DNA from: Actinomycetota bacterium
GTDB lineage: Bacteria; Actinomycetota; Actinomycetes; Nanopelagicales; Nanopelagicaceae
Length of the DNA: 9,118 nt
Direction: 5' to 3'
Assembly (NCBI GenBank): GCA_947463335.1
Contig: CANHRF010000033.1
Location: 1-9,118, forward strand
Shown: one piece after another, positions 1-7,200 of the stretch
Layout: each line of letters opens with the position of its first letter
Numbering within the stretch: the first letter of the stretch is position 1
Notes under the pieces: generated by a model
What the model saw: the letters and a program-made list of their open reading frames with translations, nothing else
Told to the model about the DNA's origin: nothing
The model's database searches: none
Made by a program: the position numbers and the translations under genes

Positions 1-66
1 ACCATTCGCATTTGCATGGCGCGACCCTAGCAAGACTAGGAGTTAAATAACGGATAACCTTCCAAC
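1..66. other. Leader upstream of the first gene; no assignable gene
   Basis: This short stretch has a stop in each forward frame (28-30, 44-46, 48-50), so it could hold the last few codons of an upstream + strand gene, but too little is present to name one. On the minus strand an ATG at 17-15, preceded by an AGGG-like site, could equally be the start of a divergent gene leaving the window. A small perfect inverted repeat, CCTAG (26-30) and CTAGG (36-40) around CAAGA, lies here; a five-base stem is weak and could be chance. Confidence 0.4.
55..60 (+). promoter_or_regulatory. Possible -10 element (TANNNT) for a leaderless transcript
   Basis: TAACCT at 55-60 fits the actinobacterial TANNNT form of the -10 box. 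Exactly six bases (TCCAAC) separate it from the ATG at 67, the spacing expected if transcription starts on the A of the start codon. No Shine-Dalgarno sequence lies at normal distance: the bases just before the ATG are pyrimidine-rich, and the AGGAG at 37-41 ends about 25 bases away. No convincing -35 box is visible. Leaderless mRNAs are common in Actinobacteria; the assignment here is inference. Confidence 0.3.
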
Positions 67-753
67 ATGACACGGATACTTCTAATTCGTCATGCCCATT
101 CGGTAGCGAATGCGAATGGCATTTTGGCTGGGAAGAGTCCTGGTGTGGTTTTAACTGATCTTGGTCAGAGACAATCTCTCGAATTAGCAGAGCGCTTAGC
201 TGGAAGCAAGATTAAAAAAGTAAGAATCAGTCCGTTGGAACGTTGTCACTTAACCCTCGCTCCGCTGCTAGATTCCATGCCAGCGAAATCTCGTCCGCAA
301 ATCGAAGTCGATGAAAATCTCTCGGAAGTTGATTATGGAAAGTGGACTGGCAAGAAGTTAACGGCGCTCTATCGCGAGAAACTCTGGAGCGTAGTACAGA
401 ACCGTCCGAGTGCCATGTACTTTCCAAATGGAGAAGGTTTAGCTGAAGTTCAAGTTCGAGCGATGCGATCGTTACATTCCGCTGCAAGTGATGGCGGACT
501 ACAAGTTCTGGTCAGCCACGGGGATGTAATTAAAAGCTTAGTTGCGGCTGTCCTTGGCACTCACTTAGATAACTTCCAGAAGATCGTGATTGATCCAGCT
601 TCGATAACCGTTCTCGACTATGACGGTAAGGATTTTCGAGTTTTGGCTTTAAATAACACCTCGAAACCAATCGCAGACCTTGCTCAAGCAAGTGGGAAGA
701 AGCGAAGTGCGAAAGTGCTTCTCGGCGGCGGATCAGGGAAGTCAAGTAAGTAA
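67..753 (+). CDS. Histidine phosphatase superfamily protein, MSMEG_4193 phosphomutase-like family
   Basis: A 228-residue cytosolic protein of the histidine phosphatase (phosphoglycerate mutase-like) superfamily, whose members move or remove phosphate through a phospho-histidine. Visible active-site parts are the N-terminal RHAHS, giving Arg8 and the nucleophile His9; Arg59 in SPLERC; the acid Glu87 in SEVDYGKW; and the second histidine, His151, in SHGD. The protein ends in a flexible Gly/Ser/Lys tail containing GGGSG, a type of tail I associate with the actinobacterial MSMEG_4193 family. The physiological substrate is not known, and 'phosphomutase' is a name by homology. It is first in a four-gene run, and its stop codon overlaps the next start by one base (TAATG). 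The ATG at 67 is chosen because the catalytic RHA sits at residues 8-10, as usual for the family. Fold assignment is firm; specific activity is open. Confidence 0.93.
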   Translation: MTRILLIRHAHSVANANGILAGKSPGVVLTDLGQRQSLELAERLAGSKIKKVRISPLERCHLTLAPLLDSMPAKSRPQIEVDENLSEVDYGKWTGKKLTALYREKLWSVVQNRPSAMYFPNGEGLAEVQVRAMRSLHSAASDGGLQVLVSHGDVIKSLVAAVLGTHLDNFQKIVIDPASITVLDYDGKDFRVLALNNTSKPIADLAQASGKKRSAKVLLGGGSGKSSK

Positions 754-1301
754 TGTCACCGCGCATCTTCCTCTTTGATCCAGTTGAACGTTTTATTGTT
801 GGGACGGTTGGCGCACCAGGGGAGCGAACCTTCTTTATCCAAGCAAGAACCGGCTCAAGATTGATCTCAGTTGCGCTGGAGAAAGCCCAAGTGGCGGCGA
901 TCGCTGATCGTGTGCTGCAGATTTTGCGTGAGATTCGTTTGAGCGAACCGTTAACAATTATCGAGAAAGTCGCAGTGGATGATCAGCCACTCGAGACGCC
1001 GATAGATGAAGAGTTTCGAGTTGGCGTGATTGGTCTGGCCTACGTTTCAGATCGCCGGATGATTGAGATTGATCTGCAGGCGGTTGCAGATGAGGAGAAC
1101 CCAGATGAGGAACTTTTGGAGATTGAGAGTTCTTCGGACCAGGAGATTTTGAGAGTAACCATCTCTTTGGGTTATGCCGAGAGTTTTGCAAAGCGGGCTA
1201 ATTCAGTTGTTGCTGCTGGACGCGTTCCTTGTCCATTCTGCGGAGGGCCAATTGATCCCAATGGCCATCTCTGCCCACGCGCCAATGGATATCGCAGGTG
1301 A
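753..1301 (+). CDS. DUF3090 family protein (uncharacterised, actinobacterial)
   Basis: A 182-residue protein matching the DUF3090 family, which is typically 180-195 residues, confined mainly to Actinobacteria and of unknown function. The N-terminal 110 residues look like an alpha/beta domain starting SPRIFLFDPVERF, with a stretch (about 100-130) rich in Asp and Glu. The last 25 residues hold Cys160-x2-Cys163 followed by His172-x-Cys174, within a Pro/Gly-rich segment ending PRANGYRR. This resembles a small zinc-knuckle-like site and is the best-conserved part of the family as I remember it. There is no signal peptide or membrane segment, so it is probably cytosolic. The ATG shares one base with the stop of the phosphatase gene and no strong ribosome site precedes it, suggesting translational coupling. 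Its stop overlaps the next gene by four bases. Metal binding is inferred from spacing only. Confidence 0.9.
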   Translation: MSPRIFLFDPVERFIVGTVGAPGERTFFIQARTGSRLISVALEKAQVAAIADRVLQILREIRLSEPLTIIEKVAVDDQPLETPIDEEFRVGVIGLAYVSDRRMIEIDLQAVADEENPDEELLEIESSSDQEILRVTISLGYAESFAKRANSVVAAGRVPCPFCGGPIDPNGHLCPRANGYRR

Positions 1302-2044
1302 TTATGGGCGCTGTTGATAAAGAAGAAATTGAAAGAGATCTAATTGATCTTAACAATGGAACTCTCACCGTTACTGGTCGATTAGTGGATGCCTCAAATG
1401 CAACTTTGTATGCGATGTGTACCGTCAGAAGCAACGGGGTAGAGCGAGAGTTTCCTTGTATCTATAAACCAATTGCGGGAGAACGACCTTTGTGGGATTT
1501 TCCCGATGGCTCATTGGCAAATCGCGAGTATCTAACTTTTTTGGTGAGCCATTGGTTAGAGCTAAACCTTGTTCCTCCCACAATTCTTCGCGACGGACCA
1601 TTCGGAACAGGGATGGTGCAGAAGTGGATCGACATTGATCAGAGCGTAGATTTAATGGAGTTTTACCAGAGTGATGATCCTAAATTGCGCTTGTTGGCGC
1701 TGCTAGATCTCATCTGCAATAACACTGACCGAAAGATCGGCCATTTGATTCCGATTACAGATGGTCACGTATATGGATGCGATCACGGAGTTACCTTTCA
1801 CTCTGATGACAAACTTCGCACAGTACTTTGGCAGTGGGCAGGCCTGAGATTTACTCCAGAGGAGCAGAAGTTGCTAAATCAGGCCCGAGATTTCTTTGCC
1901 GTAGAAAAAGTTGAACTCATCGCCGGGCTGATTGATGGCGAAGAGATTTTGGCGACTATTGCACGTATCGATCGCGCGCTGATTGAGGGCGCATTTCCCT
2001 TACCGAACCCAGATTGGCCGGCGGTCCCTTGGCCACCGTTCTAG
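1298..2044 (+). CDS. SCO1664 family protein with a phosphatidylinositol 3/4-kinase-like fold
   Basis: A 248-residue protein of the actinobacterial SCO1664 family, whose function is unknown. Its motifs resemble the minimal catalytic core of PI3/PI4-kinase-like enzymes. YKPIAGE holds Lys57, in the position of the ATP-contacting lysine. LDLICNNTDRK (about 136-146) resembles the catalytic loop, with Asn141 and Asp144. CDHGVTF supplies Asp162, in the place of the metal-binding Asp of a DFG-type motif. Whether the substrate is a lipid, a protein or something else cannot be read from sequence. The longest frame begins at GTG 1298, overlapping the DUF3090 stop as GTGA, but ATG 1304 two codons later has an AGG (1296-1298) five bases upstream and may be the true start. 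The stop TAG overlaps the AGGA ribosome site of mshC. No secretion signal or membrane segment is present. Alternative: a catalytically dead member, though the key residues are present. Confidence 0.88.
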   Translation: MIMGAVDKEEIERDLIDLNNGTLTVTGRLVDASNATLYAMCTVRSNGVEREFPCIYKPIAGERPLWDFPDGSLANREYLTFLVSHWLELNLVPPTILRDGPFGTGMVQKWIDIDQSVDLMEFYQSDDPKLRLLALLDLICNNTDRKIGHLIPITDGHVYGCDHGVTFHSDDKLRTVLWQWAGLRFTPEEQKLLNQARDFFAVEKVELIAGLIDGEEILATIARIDRALIEGAFPLPNPDWPAVPWPPF

Positions 2045-2051
2045 GATGAGG
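2043..2051 (+). promoter_or_regulatory. Ribosome binding site of mshC, overlapping the upstream stop codon
   Basis: AGGATGAGG contains AGGA at 2043-2046, seven bases before the mshC ATG, and a second GAGG that lies too close to the ATG. The AGGA starts inside the TAG stop of the SCO1664 gene, so terminating ribosomes would sit directly on it, supporting coupled translation and fixing ATG 2054 as the start. Confidence 0.7.
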
Positions 2052-2053
2052 CT

Positions 2054-3295
2054 ATGAACTCTTGGGCAGAGGTTGCGATTCCTCCCATTGCAAATAGGTT
2101 TGAGATTCCGAATCTAAATATCTTCGATACCGCCCAAGGTAAGGTTCGGGAGATAGCCAAGAAGGATAAGTACCGCATTTATGTTTGTGGGATTACGCCT
2201 TACGACGCAACTCACTTAGGACATGCAAATACCTATCTAGCTTTCGATTTAGTGAATCGTTACTTACTGGCAACTGGAAGCGATGTGCTCTTCGTCCAAA
2301 ACATCACCGATATCGACGATCCGCTGTTAGAGAGAGCTAATCGCGATGGCGTTGATTGGCGTGAATTGGCGACCTCGCAGATTGATCTCTTTCGATCAGA
2401 TATGGTCGCGCTCCATATTGTTCCGCCAGCTCATTACATTGGCGCGGTTGAGGCTATTCCGCTGGTTATCGATGCCATTTCTTCCCTAGAAGTAGCGGAG
2501 ACCGTTTACAAAGTTGATGAGGATTTTTACTTCCAGGTGCGCAGTGACACAGACTTTGGTTCACGCTCTCACCTGAGTGAAACAGAGATGTTAGAGATCT
2601 TTAGCCAACGTGGTGGTGACCCAAAGAGATCTGGAAAGAAGGATCCGTTAGATGCTCTTTTGTGGCTAGCCCAGCGAACCGGCGAGCCTGGTTGGGAGAG
2701 TGAGTACGGAGTTGGTCGTCCAGGGTGGCATATCGAGTGTTGCGCTATTGCACTCGGTTATTTGGATATTGATCCGAACCAGCGTACGTCGATCGATATC
2801 CAAGGCGGCGGAAGTGATCTAATTTTTCCTCATCATGAAATGTCAGCGGCACAAGGAAAGGCAATGAACGGGAAAGAGTTCGCAGAGAACTATGTCCACG
2901 CCGGAATGATCGGTCTTGATGGAGAGAAGATGAGCAAGTCGAAAGGCAATCTCGTCTTCGTTTCCCAGTTACTGAAAGATGGCGTTGATCCAATGGCGAT
3001 CCGCATCGCTTTAATGTCACATCACTATCGTTTGGACCATATGTGGCAAGTAGAGGATCTCAGCGCTGCGCAAGAGTTGTTAGATGATTTACGGATCGCG
3101 CTATCTCGTATGGAAGTTGCTGCCACAGATCTGGTTATTAAAACGATAATTTCTGCCTTGTCAGAAGATATTGATACACCAACAGCTTTAGAGGCTTTGA
3201 AGAATTGGATAGTAGCCACAAATAAAGGTGAAACCGGTGGTCATCCAGGGGAGTTAAGTCGAGCTATAGATGCGCTCTTAGGAATTGCTATTTAG
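2054..3295 (+). CDS. mshC: L-cysteine:1D-myo-inositol 2-amino-2-deoxy-alpha-D-glucopyranoside ligase (MshC)
   Basis: A 413-residue enzyme that joins cysteine to glucosaminyl-inositol with ATP, the penultimate step of mycothiol synthesis in the cytosol. It descends from cysteinyl-tRNA synthetase and keeps that catalytic core: the HIGH-type signature HLGHA at 54-58 and KMSKS at 292-296. Probable zinc ligands, by analogy with CysRS, are Cys45 in CGITPYD, Cys229 in WHIEC and His260 in FPHHE. CGITPYDATHLGHA is the MshC form of the motif (CysRS usually reads CGPTVYD). The chain stops near 413 residues, short of the roughly 460 of CysRS, whose tRNA-binding end is absent. Cys230 directly follows the zinc Cys229, where Ser is common in the relatives I recall. 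It is last in the four-gene unit and meets the PAC2 gene tail-to-tail with a 4-base overlap. Presence of mshC implies the organism makes mycothiol as its main low-molecular-weight thiol. Confidence 0.96.
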   Translation: MNSWAEVAIPPIANRFEIPNLNIFDTAQGKVREIAKKDKYRIYVCGITPYDATHLGHANTYLAFDLVNRYLLATGSDVLFVQNITDIDDPLLERANRDGVDWRELATSQIDLFRSDMVALHIVPPAHYIGAVEAIPLVIDAISSLEVAETVYKVDEDFYFQVRSDTDFGSRSHLSETEMLEIFSQRGGDPKRSGKKDPLDALLWLAQRTGEPGWESEYGVGRPGWHIECCAIALGYLDIDPNQRTSIDIQGGGSDLIFPHHEMSAAQGKAMNGKEFAENYVHAGMIGLDGEKMSKSKGNLVFVSQLLKDGVDPMAIRIALMSHHYRLDHMWQVEDLSAAQELLDDLRIALSRMEVAATDLVIKTIISALSEDIDTPTALEALKNWIVATNKGETGGHPGELSRAIDALLGIAI

Positions 3296-4173
3296 TTATC
3301 GCTTTGGCGACGTAAGAATCTCTCAAGCTCTCGCGCTAAATCTTCACCAGATACATCGGAAAGTAGTGCGTTATCTTTACTTTCTTCCAGCGCTTTAACA
3401 TATTCAGCAACATCGCTATCTTCACGAGCGAGTTCGTCAACTTCTGACTCCCATTCGAGTGATTCTGCGTGCAAATCACCTTGGGGGAGCGCAATATCTA
3501 AAAAGTCTTCAAGGGAATTTACTAGAGCAAGCATCGCTTTCGGTGAAGGTGAGTTACTTGCGTAATGTGGAATTGCCGCCCAGAGCGAGATCGCATCCAT
3601 TCCACGACGCAAACAAGCATCGCCTATCACTCCAAGAATTCCAGTGGGACCTTCGTACCTACTTACTTCAACGCCTAGCCGTTTCGCCGTTTCGGGATGG
3701 CTACCACTACCTGTGACTGTTATTGGGCGAGAGTGTGGAGCATCCGCCAACATTGAACCTAAGGTGATAACTACCGAAACCTCAAGATCGTCAGCAAGAT
3801 CCAAAAGTTCATGTGTGAAGGTCTTCCATCTCATTGACGGTTCAACTCCGCGAACAATTACGAAATCGAAATCGTAAGTAGGTGTCGAGAGACCAAATAC
3901 TTGAGTTCCAGGCCAAGTTAGCGATCGAATTTGAGAGCCATCAATTTCAACCAATGGACGATTAACTTGAAAATCATAGAAATCTTCGGGATCGACATCA
4001 GCGATCAGCTCTGGGACAACGCCAATTTCATCGCAAACTGCGTGTTCACTTCCGGTCCAAGCGCCGAGGATATGTGAGGCTGCTCCGGTGGCTGCTTCTG
4101 CAGCATCATTCCAACCCGAAAACGCGATAATCATCACTGGGTTTCGTAGCGCAGGAATTTTATGAATCTCCAC
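3292..4173 (-). CDS. PAC2 family protein (proteasome-assembly-chaperone-like fold)
   Basis: A 293-residue PAC2-family protein. The family is named for a eukaryotic 20S proteasome assembly chaperone, but the role of the bacterial members is not established. Family-typical segments are IIAFSGWNDAAEAATGAASH near the N-terminus (about 13-32), VEPSMRWKTFTHELLDLA, TLGSMLADAPHSRP, and LWAAIPHYA, an aromatic-rich block before a helical C-terminus. The last 55 residues are strongly acidic and end in the helix SGEDLARELERFLRRQ. No signal or membrane segment is seen. The start is GTG at 4173-4171, supported by an AAGG seven bases upstream (4184-4181); an ATG overlaps it in another frame and is rejected. 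The gene stands alone on the minus strand: divergent from metH across 28 bases and convergent with mshC with a 4-base overlap. Family assignment is confident; function is not. Confidence 0.92.
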   Translation of the reverse strand: MEIHKIPALRNPVMIIAFSGWNDAAEAATGAASHILGAWTGSEHAVCDEIGVVPELIADVDPEDFYDFQVNRPLVEIDGSQIRSLTWPGTQVFGLSTPTYDFDFVIVRGVEPSMRWKTFTHELLDLADDLEVSVVITLGSMLADAPHSRPITVTGSGSHPETAKRLGVEVSRYEGPTGILGVIGDACLRRGMDAISLWAAIPHYASNSPSPKAMLALVNSLEDFLDIALPQGDLHAESLEWESEVDELAREDSDVAEYVKALEESKDNALLSDVSGEDLARELERFLRRQSDN

Positions 4174-4201
4174 ATCGCCACCTTACGGTAACCTCGGGCA
4201 A
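4174..4201. promoter_or_regulatory. 28-base divergent gap between the PAC2 gene and metH
   Basis: Two divergent GTG starts are separated by 28 bases, too few for two conventional promoters with leaders. The gap holds the PAC2 ribosome site on the minus strand (4178-4184, AAGGTGG), and on the + strand a TANNNT-like TACGGT (4184-4189) ending 12 bases before the metH GTG. These overlap the short palindrome TTAC-G-GTAA (4183-4191). No Shine-Dalgarno for metH and no cobalamin riboswitch fit here. Transcription probably starts within the neighbouring coding ends or very near the start codons; that is inference. Confidence 0.4.
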
Positions 4202-7200
4202 GTGACGAGTCATAATCGCAATCGACCTGCTGGCCAGCTACGCCGCGCCCTGGCTTCGCGCACGGTAATTGCCGATGGCGCGATGGGAACCATGCTGCAA
4301 GCGGCAGATCCGACTCTCGAAGATTTCCAAGGCCATGAAGGTTGCAATGAAGTTCTCAATGTTTCTCGTCCAGATATTGTGCTCGATGTTCATCGCCAAT
4401 ATCTCGCCGCTGGAGTCGATGCGATTGAGACAAATACCTTTGGCGCCAACTGGGCAAATTTAGCTGAATATGGAATTGAAGATCGAATCTACGAATTAGC
4501 ACTCGCTGGTGCAGTAATTGCTCGTCAAGCCGTTGATGAATTCAGCACAGCGGAGAAGCCAAGATTCGTGCTCGGATCTCTGGGTCCGGGTACGAAACTT
4601 CCATCACTTGGCCACACAACTTATGAGTTTTTAAAGAGCGCTTACTACACGGCGTCGAAAGGTCTCTTGGATGGCCGCTGCGATGCGCTATTGATCGAGA
4701 CAACTCAAGATCTCTTGCAGGCAAAGGCGGCAATCAATGGCGCCCGTCAAGCAATTGATGAAGTCGACTTTGATGTTGTGTTGATTGCCCAAGTTACTGT
4801 TGAAACAACAGGCACCATGTTGTTGGGTTCTGAGATTGGCGCAGCGCTCAATGCGTTAGAACCGCTGGAAATTGATTTGATTGGTTTGAACTGCGCTACC
4901 GGTCCAGCAGAGATGTCGGAACATCTAAGATATTTATCAAAGTATTCGAACTGTGCAATCTCGGTGATGCCTAACGCTGGACTGCCAATCCTCGGAGCGA
5001 AAGGAGCGGAATATCCGCTAGGTCCGGATGAACTTGCGCAAGCGCTGGAAACATTTGTCGGTGATTATGGAATCTCGCTAATTGGCGGTTGTTGCGGCAC
5101 AACGCCTGAGCATCTGGCAGCAGTTGTTGCAAAGTTGGGCGCAAAATCAATTCCGGTTCGCGTGAGCGATCTAGAACCAGGGGCTTCTTCGCTCTATCAG
5201 TATGTTCCATTTAGACAGGACAATACGTACTTAGCTATTGGAGAGCGCACCAACGCGAACGGTTCACGAGCATTTCGTGATGCGTTAGTGGCTGAAGATT
5301 GGCAGACCTGCGTGGAGATCGCGCGTGATCAGATTCGCGATGGAGCACATATGCTCGATCTATCAGTCGATTACGTTGGACGCGACGGTGCTAAGGATAT
5401 GACCGAACTCGCCACTAGATTTGCGACAGCCTCAACACTTCCTATCGTTCTTGATTCAACTGAACCTGCAGTTCTTAAAGCGGGCCTCGAAGCGCTCGGT
5501 GGCAGAAGCGTTATCAACTCGGTTAATTATGAAGATGGCGATGGCCCAACTTCACGTTTCGCGCGAATAATGCCTTTAGTTAAAGAACACGGCACATCTG
5601 TCGTTGCCCTGACTATCGATGAAGAAGGTCAAGCGCGAGATTGTGAGTGGAAGTTACGTGTGGCACGTCGTCTGATAAATGATTTGACCACAAACTGGCA
5701 GATGAAGACCGGCGATATCTTGATTGATTGCTTGACCTTTCCTATCGCAACTGGGCAAGAAGAGACGCGACGAGATGGCATCGAGACGATCAATGCGATC
5801 CGAACGTTAAAGAGTGAATTTCCTGAAGTGCAAACGACTCTGGGCGTATCAAATGTCTCGTTCGGCTTAAATCCAGCGGCACGAGTCGTACTTAACTCGG
5901 TCTTTCTACACGAGTGTGTCGTCGCAGGTTTAGATTCAGCGATCGTGCATCCTTCGAAGATAACACCTTTGGTGCGTATCGATGATCGCCAACGTGAAGT
6001 CGCACTTGATCTGATTTACGACCGCAGAAAGTACGATGGTGAGACCTGCACTTACGACCCGCTTACCGAATTCCTTCAACTATTTGAAGGCGTTGAATTA
6101 GCAGCTTCCCGCAACGTCCGCGCCTCCGAACTCGCAGCTCTGCCTTTGACTGAACGACTGCAGCGCCGAATCATTGATGGCGAGAAGGTCGGATTAACCG
6201 ATGATCTTGAACAAGCAATGGCTGAAGGAATCAAGCCTCTTCTGATTATCAATGACCATCTCCTTGAAGGCATGAAGGTAGTGGGCGAACTCTTCGGTAA
6301 AGGCGAGATGCAGCTGCCATTCGTACTGCAGAGCGCTGAAGTTATGAAATCTGCAGTGGCTTTCTTGGAACCATTTATGGAGAAGAGCGATGATGGCGGT
6401 CGCGGCACAATGTTATTGGCGACGGTTAAGGGCGATGTACACGATATTGGAAAGAATCTCGTCGACATCATCCTCTCCAACAATGGTTACACCGTAGTAA
6501 ATATCGGCATCAAGCAGACGATCAATCAGATTCTTGATGCCGCTCAAGCATCAGATGTTGATGCGATTGGAATGAGTGGTCTGCTTGTTAAATCAACTGT
6601 GATTATGAAAGAGAATTTAGAAGAGATCACCAACCGTGGTCTCGCGGAGAAATGGCCGATCGTTCTTGGGGGAGCTGCGTTAACCCGCGCTTTTGTTGAG
6701 CAGGATTTGGCAGCAACTTTTCCTGGCGAAGTTAGATATGCCCGTGACGCCTTTGAGGGTTTGCGTTTAATGGATGCGATTATGGCGGTAAAGAAGGGCG
6801 TACCCGGCGCAGCTCTTCCTGAGTTACGTGAGCGAAAAGTTCCGTTGAAGGCAAGCAAGGTCGAAGATGTCGTGGTTGATACACGTCGTAGTGATGTTGC
6901 TATTGGCGTTGATATTCCACCAGCGCCATTCTTTGGTTCCAGAATTATTAAAGGTATTCCTCTCGCTGATTACGTGGGAATGCTCGATGAACGCGCGCTC
7001 TACGTTGGCCAGTGGGGGTTAAAAGGTTCACGTGGAGAGTTTGAAGCGATGGCGGAGAGCGAAGGTCGTCCCCGACTTCGCGCACTTTTAAATCAAGTGC
7101 AATCAAAGGGCTGGCTAAATGCCGCAGTTGTATATGGATATTTCCCTTGCTACAGCGAAGGTAACGATCTAGTTATTTTGCATCACGAGGGTGAGAAGAA

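Noticed and set aside
37..41. AGGAG as ribosome binding site for the gene at 67
   Set aside because: It ends 25 bases before the ATG, much too far for normal initiation, and no in-frame start lies closer to it.
1..50. C-terminal end of an upstream + strand gene or start of a divergent minus gene
   Set aside because: Each forward frame gives only 9-15 codons before a stop, and the minus ATG at 17 gives five; none has a recognisable motif, so no gene is called.
1298..2044. HipA-type toxin kinase
   Set aside because: Catalytic-loop resemblance is general to atypical kinases; there is no HipB-like antitoxin neighbour, and family length and context fit the SCO1664 family.
2054..3295. Cysteinyl-tRNA synthetase
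   Set aside because: The CGITPYDATHLGHA form of the motif, the length of 413 residues without the tRNA-binding C-terminal region, and the actinobacterial context all fit MshC instead.
3299..3310. TCGC-TTTG-GCGA stem at the mshC/PAC2 junction as a terminator
   Set aside because: The stem is only four bases, lies within PAC2 coding sequence, and has no T-run.
4174..4201. Cobalamin riboswitch upstream of metH
   Set aside because: The gap is only 28 bases, far shorter than such an element, and no B12-box-like sequence was recognised in the PAC2 coding end.
6076..6483. Open frame of 135 codons on the minus strand inside metH
   Set aside because: It lies opposite the MetH cap and B12 domains; its Ser/Pro/Arg-rich composition is typical of an antisense shadow.
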